From: UBA2589 sp965223235
GTDB lineage: Bacteria > Gemmatimonadota > Gemmatimonadetes > Longimicrobiales > Gaopeijiaceae
Length of the DNA stretch: 64,000 bases
Direction of reading: 5' to 3'
Assembly: GCA_965223235.1 (NCBI GenBank)
Contig: CBDCVV010000022.1
Coordinates: 124,001-188,000, forward strand
The number at the start of each line of letters is the position of its first letter. Positions within the stretch are counted from its first letter, which is position 1. This document shows, in pieces, positions 8,572 to 16,909 of this stretch. Position numbers and translations under genes: made by a program. The notes beneath the pieces were generated by a model that had not been told where the DNA came from, did not search any database, and worked only from the letters and a program-made list of their open reading frames with translations.

Positions 8572-9408
8572 CTAGAAGCCCCCTGAGCCCCTCGTCGTCG
8601 AGAGCTTTTGGAGTCGCTCTTCTAGCTCGAGCATCGCGCGTTCCAAACGCGCGTCGATCTCGGTGACGTCTGCGTCGATCTCGAGCTCGGCGTCGGACAG
8701 CTCCGACTCGAGCTGGCGCTCGAACGATTTCATCCTCGACTCCAGCCCGTCGAGATCGATCACCACGTCTTCCTTCCCGTCGACCTCAATCACCACACGG
8801 CCGTCGTGCACCCGAATGGCCGATGCCGACGTCGGCATCTCGTGGCTCCAATCGAACTCAACATCGCCTTCGTCCCAATCGAAGTCGAAGTCAAAGTCGA
8901 AGTCGAAATCAAAGTCGAAATCTTCAGAGTCATGACCGAGCCGAAGTACCCGCACCCGCCGAGTATGGTCGCGGTCGATACGGAGTCGCTCTCTCTCGGC
9001 ACGCTCCCGGACTCGCTCGGCGGTCGCGCGCTCCCGCTCCATCGCCCGCTCAGCCCGCTCCCGGGCCTGTTCGGCCTGCTCGAGCACCCGCTGGCGGGCC
9101 TCCTCGGCCTGCGACGCGGCTTCCTGAACACGGGACACCGTCACGTTGGCGACGCGAACCGCGGTCGCACACTCGTCGGCAGACACCGTGAGGTTGGGGG
9201 TCACCACAATCGACCGGTCACCTTCACCCAGTGCGACCCTCACTCGCTGCTGTTCGACGACACGCTGATGTGTCACCGCGTGCGCGCACGCGCTGTCCAC
9301 CTCGGCCTCATCACCGGCGTTAGCCAGGAGTACCGTCGCGCCGCCTGCGAGGGCAGCCCCACCCAGGATCATCGCGACCGAAAGCGCATCCGTCCGAAAT
9401 TGAGCCAT
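8572..9408 (-). CDS. Membrane-anchored coiled-coil protein with (Phe-Asp)n tract, function unknown
   Basis: A 278-aa protein with one N-terminal hydrophobic segment (about residues 8-27, SVAMILGGAALAGGATVLLA). A small cysteine-containing region follows (VDSACAHAVT and VSADECATAV). Next is a long charged coiled coil of Arg/Glu heptads (QAEEARQRVLEQAEQARERAE and on), then a run of seven Phe-Asp pairs, and a final Glu/Leu-rich helix. ATG at 9408 is chosen because GGTGAGG lies 6 nt upstream; in-frame starts at 9414 and 9420 also exist. No enzymatic motif is visible. The layout suggests a periplasmic scaffold or envelope-stress partner. It has its own terminator and is divergent from the next gene. 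Confidence 0.7.
   Translation of the reverse strand: MAQFRTDALSVAMILGGAALAGGATVLLANAGDEAEVDSACAHAVTHQRVVEQQRVRVALGEGDRSIVVTPNLTVSADECATAVRVANVTVSRVQEAASQAEEARQRVLEQAEQARERAERAMERERATAERVRERAERERLRIDRDHTRRVRVLRLGHDSEDFDFDFDFDFDFDFDWDEGDVEFDWSHEMPTSASAIRVHDGRVVIEVDGKEDVVIDLDGLESRMKSFERQLESELSDAELEIDADVTEIDARLERAMLELEERLQKLSTTRGSGGF
8878..8925 (-). repeat. Hexanucleotide tandem repeat encoding Phe-Asp
   Basis: Seven or more consecutive GA(A/T)TTC-like hexamers (plus-strand units gaagtc, aaagtc, gaaatc) encode alternating Phe and Asp. Synonymous third-base variation (GAC/GAT, TTC/TTT) between units argues that the peptide repeat is selected, not merely a slipped microsatellite. Confidence 0.85.
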
Positions 9409-9603
9409 TCCCATCCTCACCCGTTGTTGGCCTCTCCTGCTCTGTCTGACGAGAAGTACGTGAAAAAGGTTGCGTCACCTACGGAGCAGGCAGCCTTCAG
9501 GGGAACCGTAAACGCCAATTCGCCTAGATTCCGTGAGGGATCGGCGCCGGCTCGAAACCCTTTACGGAGAGGCCGGTACATAGATCGGTCGTCAAAGAGG
9601 ACG

Positions 9604-10833
9604 ATGACCTTGCTTTTGAAACGGAATACGGAGTCTGACGTGCGGAGTCTGATCTTGATCGTCGGCGGCCTGAGTACCGCCGTCTCGGTGTCCGGACAGG
9701 AACTTCCATCACGACTGGCCGAGATCGAAGGAGCCCGGTCGAGAACGTGTGTGGCCGTCCTAGCCGATCTGGCGAACGTCGACGCTCAGCTAGAACCGTT
9801 CGCGTTGAAAGGCCGACGATACGCCGCGATCGCGCAGGCGATTTTGCTCGAGGATCGTTCGATTGTCCCGTCGCTCGATCCAAACGACCCCGTCGAGATG
9901 GCGGTCCGCGACTGGTTCAACACCGACGCTCTCTTGGCACAGAGATTCGTCGAACTCCAAGACAGTACGATCCAGGTGCAAAGGAGAAATGGTCGGGAGT
10001 CCATCAAGGACACCGTCACAGAGGCCATCGAGAGTGTCCGGGGAGACGCTGACGCTATCATGGTCGCGAATCAGGAGACGGTCCTGGGTGCCGGTCCCTG
10101 CGATGGAGCCGTCTTCCTACGACCGGCTGTTCGGCAGGCGTGCACAGTCGGAGAGGGCCCCCTCTGCGACGCGGTCGAAGGTGGCACACCTGAAGAGACT
10201 GGCTTCTTATTCGTGAACTCGGCGGAGGAGGTGTGGGAGCTTCGGGAGAACCGGCCGTGGAGTCCCCCGGCGCCGCTCCAGGCGAGTCCGACTGGTCAGC
10301 TCGACGGAGCTCGCACCATCGGGTACGCCCGGACGGGAAACATCGTCGTGACGGTATCCTTCTCGCCGCTCCTGAAGGATCGGACCGAGACCACGCCCCG
10401 AGAGCTGTTTGACTTCGAACTCACGAACCAGACGCTCGGGCTGTCGTTCGAACACCCAAGCATCGCCTTCGCACCGGCCTTCGGAATGAGGGCGGCACTT
10501 CCTGAAGCCATTGGAGGCGAAGACCGGTACGTTATGCACTTCGACGATCCCTCAACGCCAGACGTCATCTGGAGCGGGCCAGCCGACACCGGTGAGGTAC
10601 TGGAGGCGACGCTCCCGATGACCGCGCAACACGTCGTTCGCTTCCAGGAGGGTGATCAGCTCACGCTCACAGCGATGGCAGGAGATTCGCCGGCATTCAG
10701 TATCCCCCTCATCACGACCAACCAGGCCGAAGCCGCACAAGCGCTCCTCGGTTACATGGCCAGCCAACTATCCACCGATCTGAATGCACTGGTCCGCCCC
10801 GTCGGCGAGGGTGGAACGGTGGGGCCGAGCTAG
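9604..10833 (+). CDS. Secreted protein of unknown function
   Basis: A 409-aa protein with an N-terminal hydrophobic segment (SLILIVGGLSTAVSVSGQ) consistent with a signal peptide. ATG at 9604 is preferred because AGAGG stands four bases ahead. The frame stays open far upstream, but that part is antisense to the coiled-coil gene. The N-terminal half is helical and charged. Three cysteines (in GPCDGA, RQACTV and PLCDAV) cluster near residues 155-185 and could form disulfides. The C-terminal half looks beta-rich (LTNQTLGLSFEHPSIAF, HVVRFQEGDQLTLTAM). No family was recognised. Confidence 0.75.
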   Translation: MTLLLKRNTESDVRSLILIVGGLSTAVSVSGQELPSRLAEIEGARSRTCVAVLADLANVDAQLEPFALKGRRYAAIAQAILLEDRSIVPSLDPNDPVEMAVRDWFNTDALLAQRFVELQDSTIQVQRRNGRESIKDTVTEAIESVRGDADAIMVANQETVLGAGPCDGAVFLRPAVRQACTVGEGPLCDAVEGGTPEETGFLFVNSAEEVWELRENRPWSPPAPLQASPTGQLDGARTIGYARTGNIVVTVSFSPLLKDRTETTPRELFDFELTNQTLGLSFEHPSIAFAPAFGMRAALPEAIGGEDRYVMHFDDPSTPDVIWSGPADTGEVLEATLPMTAQHVVRFQEGDQLTLTAMAGDSPAFSIPLITTNQAEAAQALLGYMASQLSTDLNALVRPVGEGGTVGPS

Positions 10834-10854
10834 CCACTCCCGATCCGTCGCGCT

Positions 10855-11475
10855 CTAGCGAACCACGCCGCTTCCCCCGGTCCGATCGTCGACCACGAAC
10901 TTGTCACGCGCTGGCATCACGACCTCGGGCAGTGTCTCGGCGTTCATGATCGCGTCTTCAGGGATGATCTCGTTCATCCATAGGATGTACGCAATCACTG
11001 CATAGACCTGGTCATCCGAGAGAACGCCCGGAGTCAGCTGTGGCATCGCCTTGCGGATGTAGTCGTACAGCGTGGTGGCGTACGGCCAGTAATTCCCGAC
11101 GGTTCGCGTACCGGGGACATCGTCCCACTGGGTCGCGTCGACCAGTCGATCGTTCGGTCCTTCGGTTCCCGTCGGACCGTGGCACGCCGCACACATGGTG
11201 AGGTACACCTCGCGACCCTCAGCGACCGAGCCCTGCCCCGCCGGAAGTCCAGCTCCATCCGGCCGCACATCGATATCCCATTCCGCCACCCGAGCGACGG
11301 ACGCTTCCGACCCGAATGCGAACCGCTGGGGGGCATGATCGGGCAGCACGTTCCCGTCGTCCAACGCAGCCGACCGGGCAGGTGTCGAACCCGTATCGGC
11401 GGTGGTAGTGCTCTCATTTGCCTCGCACCCAAGCACGGTGACGGCGAGGCCGACAACCAAGAGTCCACGAGTCAT
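10855..11475 (-). CDS. Lipoprotein cytochrome c, SoxD/SorB-like electron acceptor
   Basis: A 206-aa lipoprotein with a signal peptide and a lipobox Cys (TVLGC, C17). One haem c site, CAACH, is at residues 95-99, with a candidate distal Met in KAMPQL (M144). The spacing fits a single class-I cytochrome c domain. Its ATG overlaps the stop of the upstream molybdoenzyme gene (ATGA), so the two are translationally coupled. The likely role is to take electrons from the molybdenum centre and pass them to the respiratory chain in the periplasm. The protein is anchored to the membrane, unlike dihaem SoxD, so SorB-like function is equally possible. Confidence 0.88.
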   Translation of the reverse strand: MTRGLLVVGLAVTVLGCEANESTTTADTGSTPARSAALDDGNVLPDHAPQRFAFGSEASVARVAEWDIDVRPDGAGLPAGQGSVAEGREVYLTMCAACHGPTGTEGPNDRLVDATQWDDVPGTRTVGNYWPYATTLYDYIRKAMPQLTPGVLSDDQVYAVIAYILWMNEIIPEDAIMNAETLPEVVMPARDKFVVDDRTGGSGVVR

Positions 11476-12731
11476 ACGAGATCCCCTAAGCCGAAGGTGA
11501 CCTCGCCGGTGGACGCGATCTTCCATGCCCGTTGATGGTTCTGATGGTAGGAAGTTCTCTCGCCTCGCGCCTCCCAGAGCTGCTCTACCGTCGGTTGGAC
11601 ATACCCGGTCTCGTCCGTCGCGCGGCTGAGAAGCATCGTTTCTCTTCCCCGCCACTCGAAGAGGTGCCGGAAACGCACCGTCGCTTTGGGCAGGATCGGC
11701 CCTTGGATCTGAGCGTCCACCCAGGACCGTCCACCATCCGTGCTCACTTCGACCCGGGTGATCCGACCTCGGCCGGACCACGCTAGTCCACGCAGCTCCC
11801 ACCATCCCTGATCAGGAAGCGCGAAGGGATACGACGGAAAGGTGATGACCGACTTAGCGTCCATAACTAGTGAGAACTGACGCACCGTCCCATCACCGAG
11901 CGGGTCCGTGTACTTGGACGTCTCGTCTCTGGTGTGAGTCGGACGATCGGTGACTTCGATCCTTCGTAGCCACTTCACGCTCGTGTTCCCCTCATACCCG
12001 GGGTTGAAGAGGCGGAGGGGATACCCCTGCTCGGGCCTCAGCGGCTCACCGTTCTGTCCGTACGCCAGCAAACAATCGTCCATGACTTTGTCGAGCGGCA
12101 CGCTCCGCGACATAACCGCAGAATCGCCCCCCTCGGCCAGGATCCAACTCGCACCGGGTCGCACGCCGACTTCCCGGAGGATCGTGGCGACCGGGACACC
12201 GGTCCACTCACTCGTCGACAGGAGGCCATCGAGGGCTTGTACCGTCACCTCGCTTGGCATCCGGTCACGGTTGTACACGCCGCCCCCATTCCCCGAGCAC
12301 TCGAGAAAGCGAATGCGGGACACCTGAGGATACCGGACGAGATCCGACATCTTGAAGACCATCGGTCGATCGACCATCCCGTGCACCAAGAGTTCGTGAT
12401 CCTCCTTGACGATCTCGGGGACGCCCGCATGGTGGCGTTCGAAGTGCAGATCCGACGGCGTGATCGTGCCCATCAGATCCGCCAACGGTGTGCGGGATGA
12501 CGAGGACAATGCCTGCGCTCGAATGAGTCGTCGTGGCTGCTCTGCCGGCGCTCGCGACCCGACCTCCGACACGAACCGACCCGGCACGCGAGTCGGGTCG
12601 GCGGCGGGGGCTTCCTGCGCCATCAACCGCACAGCGTCGCTCTGCGTTCGCACCACGCCGGCTGCGACCATCCCGGAAGCCGTCGCGAGCCACGCTCGGC
12701 GGCTCACCTTGAAGCGTTCGTCCAACGGCAT
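11472..12731 (-). CDS. SoxC-like sulfite/sulfane dehydrogenase, molybdopterin subunit
   Basis: A 419-aa member of the sulfite oxidase family with a Tat signal (SRRAWLATASG, twin Arg at 11-12). The HFERHHAGVPEI segment (96-107) is characteristic of SoxC, and the molybdenum-ligating Cys is C145 in FLECSGNGG. The C-terminal dimerisation domain includes TRVEVSTDGGRSWVDA. AAGGAG sits 6 nt before ATG 12731, which fixes the start. SoxC with SoxD oxidises sulfane sulfur on SoxYZ, while related SorAB enzymes oxidise free sulfite to sulfate. No soxXYZAB genes are in the window, so sulfite oxidation is the safer prediction. It forms an operon with the cytochrome. Confidence 0.9.
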   Translation of the reverse strand: MPLDERFKVSRRAWLATASGMVAAGVVRTQSDAVRLMAQEAPAADPTRVPGRFVSEVGSRAPAEQPRRLIRAQALSSSSRTPLADLMGTITPSDLHFERHHAGVPEIVKEDHELLVHGMVDRPMVFKMSDLVRYPQVSRIRFLECSGNGGGVYNRDRMPSEVTVQALDGLLSTSEWTGVPVATILREVGVRPGASWILAEGGDSAVMSRSVPLDKVMDDCLLAYGQNGEPLRPEQGYPLRLFNPGYEGNTSVKWLRRIEVTDRPTHTRDETSKYTDPLGDGTVRQFSLVMDAKSVITFPSYPFALPDQGWWELRGLAWSGRGRITRVEVSTDGGRSWVDAQIQGPILPKATVRFRHLFEWRGRETMLLSRATDETGYVQPTVEQLWEARGERTSYHQNHQRAWKIASTGEVTFGLGDLV

Positions 12732-12895
12732 TTCGTTCTCCTTCGGGGGAATCTGTCGACCAACCTGACCTGTCGCGGTCCCCCTTGCCACCCCACGACG
12801 TGGAAGTTCGCCACCGCCACGGCTGGACGCCTCACGGAAGTACGGACAGATTGCCGCGCGACCTCGATCTTCGGTCTAAAGGAACGGAGTACCAC

Positions 12896-14497
12896 ATGCG
12901 CAGATGTATCTTGCTCGCCGCAGCCTGGCTCTTCATGAGCGCAGCCCCGTCGATGGCTCAGGATGTCGAGCTGCCTCCCGGCTTCGATGAGCCGATGCCG
13001 CTCCACCACGATGGCCGCGGCCTCGGGCCCTTCTCTCGACCCATCACGACGGGCTCGCCCGAAGCCCAACTCTACTTCGACCAAGGCATTCAACTTCTCT
13101 ACGCCTTCACGCCGGCTGACGCGGCGCGTTCCTTCCGAGAAGCTTGGAAACGCGACCCCAACTGCGCGATGTGCTACCTCGGCGAGGCGTGGGCGTGGGG
13201 ACCGTACCTCAATGGGCCAATGACCGCCCCCGACGCACCCCGAGCGTACGCGGCGATCCAGAAGGCGTTGGACCTTGCGGACGACCACGCGTCAGATCAG
13301 GAGCAAGCCCTCATCCGGGCGATGGCCGTGCGGTACGAGGAAGAGCACAACGCAGATAAGCGCCGGGAGCTCGATGAACGTTGGGCCGAAGCGATCAACG
13401 AGGTCTACCGAGAGAATCCGAACGATCTGGACGCGGGCTTTCTCGCTGGCGAGGCGCTCATGCTCTTGCAGCCGCGACGCGGTCGTTGGGACCATGAAAA
13501 TCCGGAGGTGGAAGAGATTCATCGGGTACTCGAGTCTGTGCTCGATCAGGACATCACGCACCCCGGCGCGTGCCACCTCTACATCCACGCGACGGAGCCA
13601 ACCGAGGTGCCTGGTAAGGCAGAGGGGTGCGCGGACCACCTGGGAGCCTCGATCCCGGGTGCCAGCCACATCCAGCACATGCCCTCGCATACGTACAACC
13701 GGATCGGGCGTTGGGGTGACGCAGTACGCGCAAACACGGACGCCTGGCATTCTGACCTCAAGGCCGAGCACGGAGACGGGTTCGCAATCTACCCGTCGCA
13801 CAACCTCCACATGCTCCTCTTCGCTGCGTCCAACGACGGTCAGGGAGCGGTCGCCGTCCAGGCGGGCCGCGAGTACGCAGCGCTCATGGGTGGAGCCAAC
13901 TTCTACGAGGCGCTCACACTCCTTCGCTTTGGTCGCTTCGATGAGATCATTGCGCTGCAAGACCCGCCCGAGGGTACGGTGTTTCGGGGTCTCTGGGACT
14001 TCGGCAAAGGGTACGCCTTTCTCAGAAAGGGAGACGAAAGTACTGCGCGCTGGCATCTCCACCTGATCGAGCGGGCGATTGAGGAAGACCCGGACAATGC
14101 CTTCCGAGGGCATACTGCTACCCAGCTCCTCGGGGTGGTGGGCGCCATTCTAGAGGGCGAGATCCTCCGTGCGAACGGTGAACTCGACCAGGCCCTGGAG
14201 GTGTTCAAGGCGGGAGGAGAAATCGAGGACGGACTGCGGTACGACGAGCCCGAGCCCCTCAACTTCTCGATTTGGACCTGGTATGGCGACGCGCTGCACG
14301 AGGCGGGGCGGTACGCCGAGGCCGCCGAGGCGTTCCGCCACGAACTCTACAAGCATCCGCACAACGGGTGGTCGCTCTTTGGACTCGAGCGGGCTCTACG
14401 CGCTCAGGGGCTCGATAATGAGGCCGACGAGGTACACGCCGAGTTCCTCGACGCGTGGGCCCGGTCGGACACCTACCTGAGGTCCCCGATCTTCTAG
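12896..14497 (+). CDS. Secreted TPR-repeat protein
   Basis: A 533-aa protein with a signal peptide (LLAAAWLFMSAAPSMAQ). After it come helical repeats that read as degenerate TPRs: the N-terminal unit YFDQGIQLLYAFTPADAARSFREA with DPNCAMCYLGEAWAWGP, and C-terminal units YGDALHEAGRYAEAAEAFRHEL and WSLFGLERALRAQG. The motif ATEPTEVPGKAEGCADHLG followed by HIQHMPSHTYNRIGRW is strongly conserved-looking and contains several His and Cys. Proteins of this build are common and uncharacterised. ATG 12896 is used because the signal peptide begins there; the frame extends upstream to 12785 without one. It ends at a hairpin terminator. Confidence 0.85.
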   Translation: MRRCILLAAAWLFMSAAPSMAQDVELPPGFDEPMPLHHDGRGLGPFSRPITTGSPEAQLYFDQGIQLLYAFTPADAARSFREAWKRDPNCAMCYLGEAWAWGPYLNGPMTAPDAPRAYAAIQKALDLADDHASDQEQALIRAMAVRYEEEHNADKRRELDERWAEAINEVYRENPNDLDAGFLAGEALMLLQPRRGRWDHENPEVEEIHRVLESVLDQDITHPGACHLYIHATEPTEVPGKAEGCADHLGASIPGASHIQHMPSHTYNRIGRWGDAVRANTDAWHSDLKAEHGDGFAIYPSHNLHMLLFAASNDGQGAVAVQAGREYAALMGGANFYEALTLLRFGRFDEIIALQDPPEGTVFRGLWDFGKGYAFLRKGDESTARWHLHLIERAIEEDPDNAFRGHTATQLLGVVGAILEGEILRANGELDQALEVFKAGGEIEDGLRYDEPEPLNFSIWTWYGDALHEAGRYAEAAEAFRHELYKHPHNGWSLFGLERALRAQGLDNEADEVHAEFLDAWARSDTYLRSPIF

Positions 14498-14515
14498 GGT
14501 GCTCCCGGCAGGAGC

Positions 14516-14548
14516 GTGACCCGAGGCTCAGATCGAGCCTCGGGTCAC
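14516..14548. terminator. Perfect 14-bp hairpin at convergent gene ends
   Basis: Arms 14516-14529 (gtgacccgaggctc) and 14535-14548 pair exactly around a 5-nt loop. The right arm includes the stop codon of the minus-strand membrane protein gene (14545), and the left arm follows the plus-strand stop at 14497. It could serve both genes. Confidence 0.65.
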
Positions 14549-15045
14549 TCAGCTGCGGCCACGATCCCCGGGCGCCCATCCCCCATCTGCGCATCAAGCT
14601 TGGTAGCCGTTCTCATAGCACCGAGTCCTGTCAGTCCATAGACCAGCGCTGCGATCCCGTACTTGATCTCCTGAACCACGAGCCCGACGAGAACGGACTG
14701 TTGGGACTCCGGCGGAGTCATCGGACGGACCTGGAGCGCGTCGAGCGCGAAGACGCCCATCGCACCGACGATCGCGACGGCCGCGATCAAACTGATGACC
14801 GCGGCAATCCGTACCATGGTGGGGTGTCGATCCCAGATGCCCACGCCGATCAGAAGTACGACCCCCATCGCAGGACTCTGCAGATACCCTGCCCCGAGGC
14901 CTAGGAAGCCGTACCTCCATGTGAGGTCACCGAAGCGAAACGGCCATACGGTGGAGAGCAGGTCGAATGCTGCTGTGAACATGAGCGCGAAGCCAAAAAG
15001 GTACGCGGCACGAATCAACCATCTCGATACGTCGTCGGGGCTCAT
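14545..15045 (-). CDS. Four-TM integral membrane protein, unknown function
   Basis: A 166-aa protein with about four transmembrane helices: near 12-30 (AAYLFGFALMFTAAFDLLS), 55-75 (QSPAMGVVLLIGVGIW), 78-100 (VRIAAVISLIAAVAIVGAMGVF) and 120-143 (VGLVVQEIKYGIAALVYGLTGLGAM). There is no signal peptidase site and no catalytic motif. It is flanked by a convergent TPR gene and lies 87 bp from the amidohydrolase stop. A small channel, a DoxX-like or an uncharacterised inner-membrane protein are all possible. Confidence 0.7.
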   Translation of the reverse strand: MSPDDVSRWLIRAAYLFGFALMFTAAFDLLSTVWPFRFGDLTWRYGFLGLGAGYLQSPAMGVVLLIGVGIWDRHPTMVRIAAVISLIAAVAIVGAMGVFALDALQVRPMTPPESQQSVLVGLVVQEIKYGIAALVYGLTGLGAMRTATKLDAQMGDGRPGIVAAAE

Positions 15046-15132
15046 CTGGGAACCGGGGCTGACTAGGGGCTGACTGACTCCGTATATCTACGTCAGATCG
15101 ACTTCGCTGCGCGAGCTTCTTCGTTGCTCGTT

Positions 15133-16611
15133 CTACCGCCCCAGTCGGAGATCCCCCTTCCACCACGCCGCCTCGTCGGGGCTCGCCGGGCCCATCATGC
15201 CTCGGACAGAGTCGAATAGCGCGCCAGGCCGATAAACCCGCCCGGACCGCACGACCACGTGGACATCTCTGGATTGCCGGATGTCTGTGAGCGGGTTCCC
15301 CCGTACGATGACCAGGTCGCCGTACTTGCCGACTTCGATGGATCCGAGTCTCGCCCCAGCGCCAAGAGCTCGGGCTGCGTTCAAAGTCGCGGCCCGGAGA
15401 GCCTCGGCCGGCGACGCTCCCGCCAGGACGAGGGCATGGAGTTCGCGGTGCACGCCAAAGCCGCTGAAAAACTCGCCCCAACTCGGATGGTCGGTACCCA
15501 ACGTGAGCTGCGCGGCTCCTCCGCTGTCCAAGAAGATCTGCAGCGTCTCACGCTTCATGTAATAGATGCGCTCGAACTGATCGAGAGGATCCCGAGGCAA
15601 CCGCTCCTCCACGACCGAGCGCGCATAGGGAGTTAGAAAGCTCTTCTCGTCGACCCAATAATCGTACACGGCGGGCTCCCGATCTGCGAAGTACCCGTAC
15701 GCCGTGAGCGTCGCGTCAAAGTATGCGCCGTGTTCGATGAACAGCTTCGCCTGATCTCGGACTCGACTCAGGGTTGTGGGGTCGTCCAAGTCCAACGACT
15801 CGAGTGAGGCGTATGCCGAACGATGCGATGGCATCGCTTCGCCACCGAGGAAGTGCTCAATCCGATCGATACCCATCAAGATCGCGGCGCGAGGGTTGAC
15901 CGAGTCACGGAAACCTGAGTCGAGGTGCGCGGTGACTGTGAGTCCGTGCTCGTGGGCGACGTCGATGAGCGCCTCCAGCTGTTCGGGTCGAATCCCCTTT
16001 GCCTTGAACCCCCTCACGCCTCGGAGCGCCCAATGAGCTGCCTCCCGACGGATCGAGTCCGGCGTCATCGCATTCGCTTCCCAACCGGGGCGCGCGGTGC
16101 CCCAGTACGGACCGGACGCGAAGATTCGCGGACCTGGTATGAGCCCAAGTGCGACGCGTTCTCGGCCTCGCGCGGCCTCTTCCGGGTCGACTTCACCGGC
16201 CGGAAACGTCGACGTTACGCCGTTCGCGAGGAAGAGCACGGGATTGACCGTGTACTCGTCGACCCTCCCTTCCCCGAAGAGGTCGATAGCGTAGTGGGCG
16301 TGCAGATCGAAGAGACCAGGGATCACGGTGTGGTCGGCATCGAGGAGCACGGCCTCGGCACCCGACCCCAGCAACTCCACCGCCCCAAGGTGAAGGATCG
16401 TCCCGTTCCGAATGAGAATCCCCGGATTCGGGCGTGCGGAGTCCGCCACGCCATCCCAGAGCTGCCCGCCGGTCACATACAAGTCACCCGGAGCGGGAGC
16501 GGGCGGCGGGAGCTGAGCGAGCCCGGAGCTCCCGAACGGAAGGAGTAGAGCGGCAGTGAACCCCAACGTTGCCAGTACCGGCAGGTGTCTCGACTTTGAT
16601 GATGTCGTCAT
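15133..16611 (-). CDS. Secreted amidohydrolase-superfamily enzyme
   Basis: A 492-aa metal-dependent hydrolase with a signal peptide (ATLGFTAALLLPFGSSGLAQ). Metal-site motifs are in order: HxH in GLFDLHAHY near 100-106, a Lys in GVRGFKAKG that could be carbamylated, the His in LTVTAHLDS, the His in IDRIEHFLGG, and the Asp in LTLGTDHPS. The C-terminal small domain (GSIEVGKYGDLVIVRGNPL) completes the imidazolonepropionase/prolidase-like fold. Secreted members hydrolyse dipeptides or cyclic amides; the substrate is unknown here. It is divergent from the FmdB-like gene with 40 bp between the starts. Confidence 0.88.
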   Translation of the reverse strand: MTTSSKSRHLPVLATLGFTAALLLPFGSSGLAQLPPPAPAPGDLYVTGGQLWDGVADSARPNPGILIRNGTILHLGAVELLGSGAEAVLLDADHTVIPGLFDLHAHYAIDLFGEGRVDEYTVNPVLFLANGVTSTFPAGEVDPEEAARGRERVALGLIPGPRIFASGPYWGTARPGWEANAMTPDSIRREAAHWALRGVRGFKAKGIRPEQLEALIDVAHEHGLTVTAHLDSGFRDSVNPRAAILMGIDRIEHFLGGEAMPSHRSAYASLESLDLDDPTTLSRVRDQAKLFIEHGAYFDATLTAYGYFADREPAVYDYWVDEKSFLTPYARSVVEERLPRDPLDQFERIYYMKRETLQIFLDSGGAAQLTLGTDHPSWGEFFSGFGVHRELHALVLAGASPAEALRAATLNAARALGAGARLGSIEVGKYGDLVIVRGNPLTDIRQSRDVHVVVRSGRVYRPGALFDSVRGMMGPASPDEAAWWKGDLRLGR

Positions 16612-16651
16612 GGGATCAACTTCCGAACCGTCCGATTCCGGAGCAAGACAG

Positions 16652-16891
16652 ATGCCCCTCTACGAATACCGGTGTGCTGCCAATGGTCGAACGGTGGAGG
16701 TGAGACACGCGATGTCCGATACCTTGTCGACGTGGGGTGAGGTGAGTCGGATGGCGGGATCGGACGCCGGGGACACACCGGAAAGTGCCCCGGTGGAGCG
16801 GATCCTCTCGGCTCCGGCGGCTGTCTCTTCCGCCGGCCAGACAGATTTCCAGGGGTGTGGAAGCGGGTGCGCGTGCGCTCCGAGCCACTGA
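16652..16891 (+). CDS. FmdB-type small protein with degenerate zinc ribbon
   Basis: A 79-aa protein beginning MPLYEYRC, the hallmark of the FmdB putative regulatory/zinc-ribbon family, and ending GCGSGCACAPSH, a common FmdB tail. The usual CxxC...CxxC is not intact: after C8 comes AANGRTVEVRH instead of a second Cys, and no central CxxC follows. A subfamily with NGRTVEVRH is recognisable but has no known function. It is first in the run that leads into qhpG; its TGA is followed directly, in the same frame, by the flavoprotein sequence. A contribution to the amine dehydrogenase locus is possible but unproven. Confidence 0.75.
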   Translation: MPLYEYRCAANGRTVEVRHAMSDTLSTWGEVSRMAGSDAGDTPESAPVERILSAPAAVSSAGQTDFQGCGSGCACAPSH

Positions 16892-16909
16892 CCTTCCGGT
16901 ACCACTGCT

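Noticed and set aside
8878..8925. Short tandem repeat as part of a CRISPR array
   Set aside because: Units are 6 bp, in frame, without spacers, and encode a Phe-Asp peptide.
8806..9603. Plus-strand extension of the secreted protein gene that starts at 9604
   Set aside because: It lies opposite the coiled-coil gene, and a ribosome site and signal peptide mark 9604.
16889..16891. TGA between the FmdB-like gene and qhpG as a selenocysteine codon
   Set aside because: Neither family is known to use Sec, and no convincing SECIS hairpin follows. Kept only as a read-through or assembly question.
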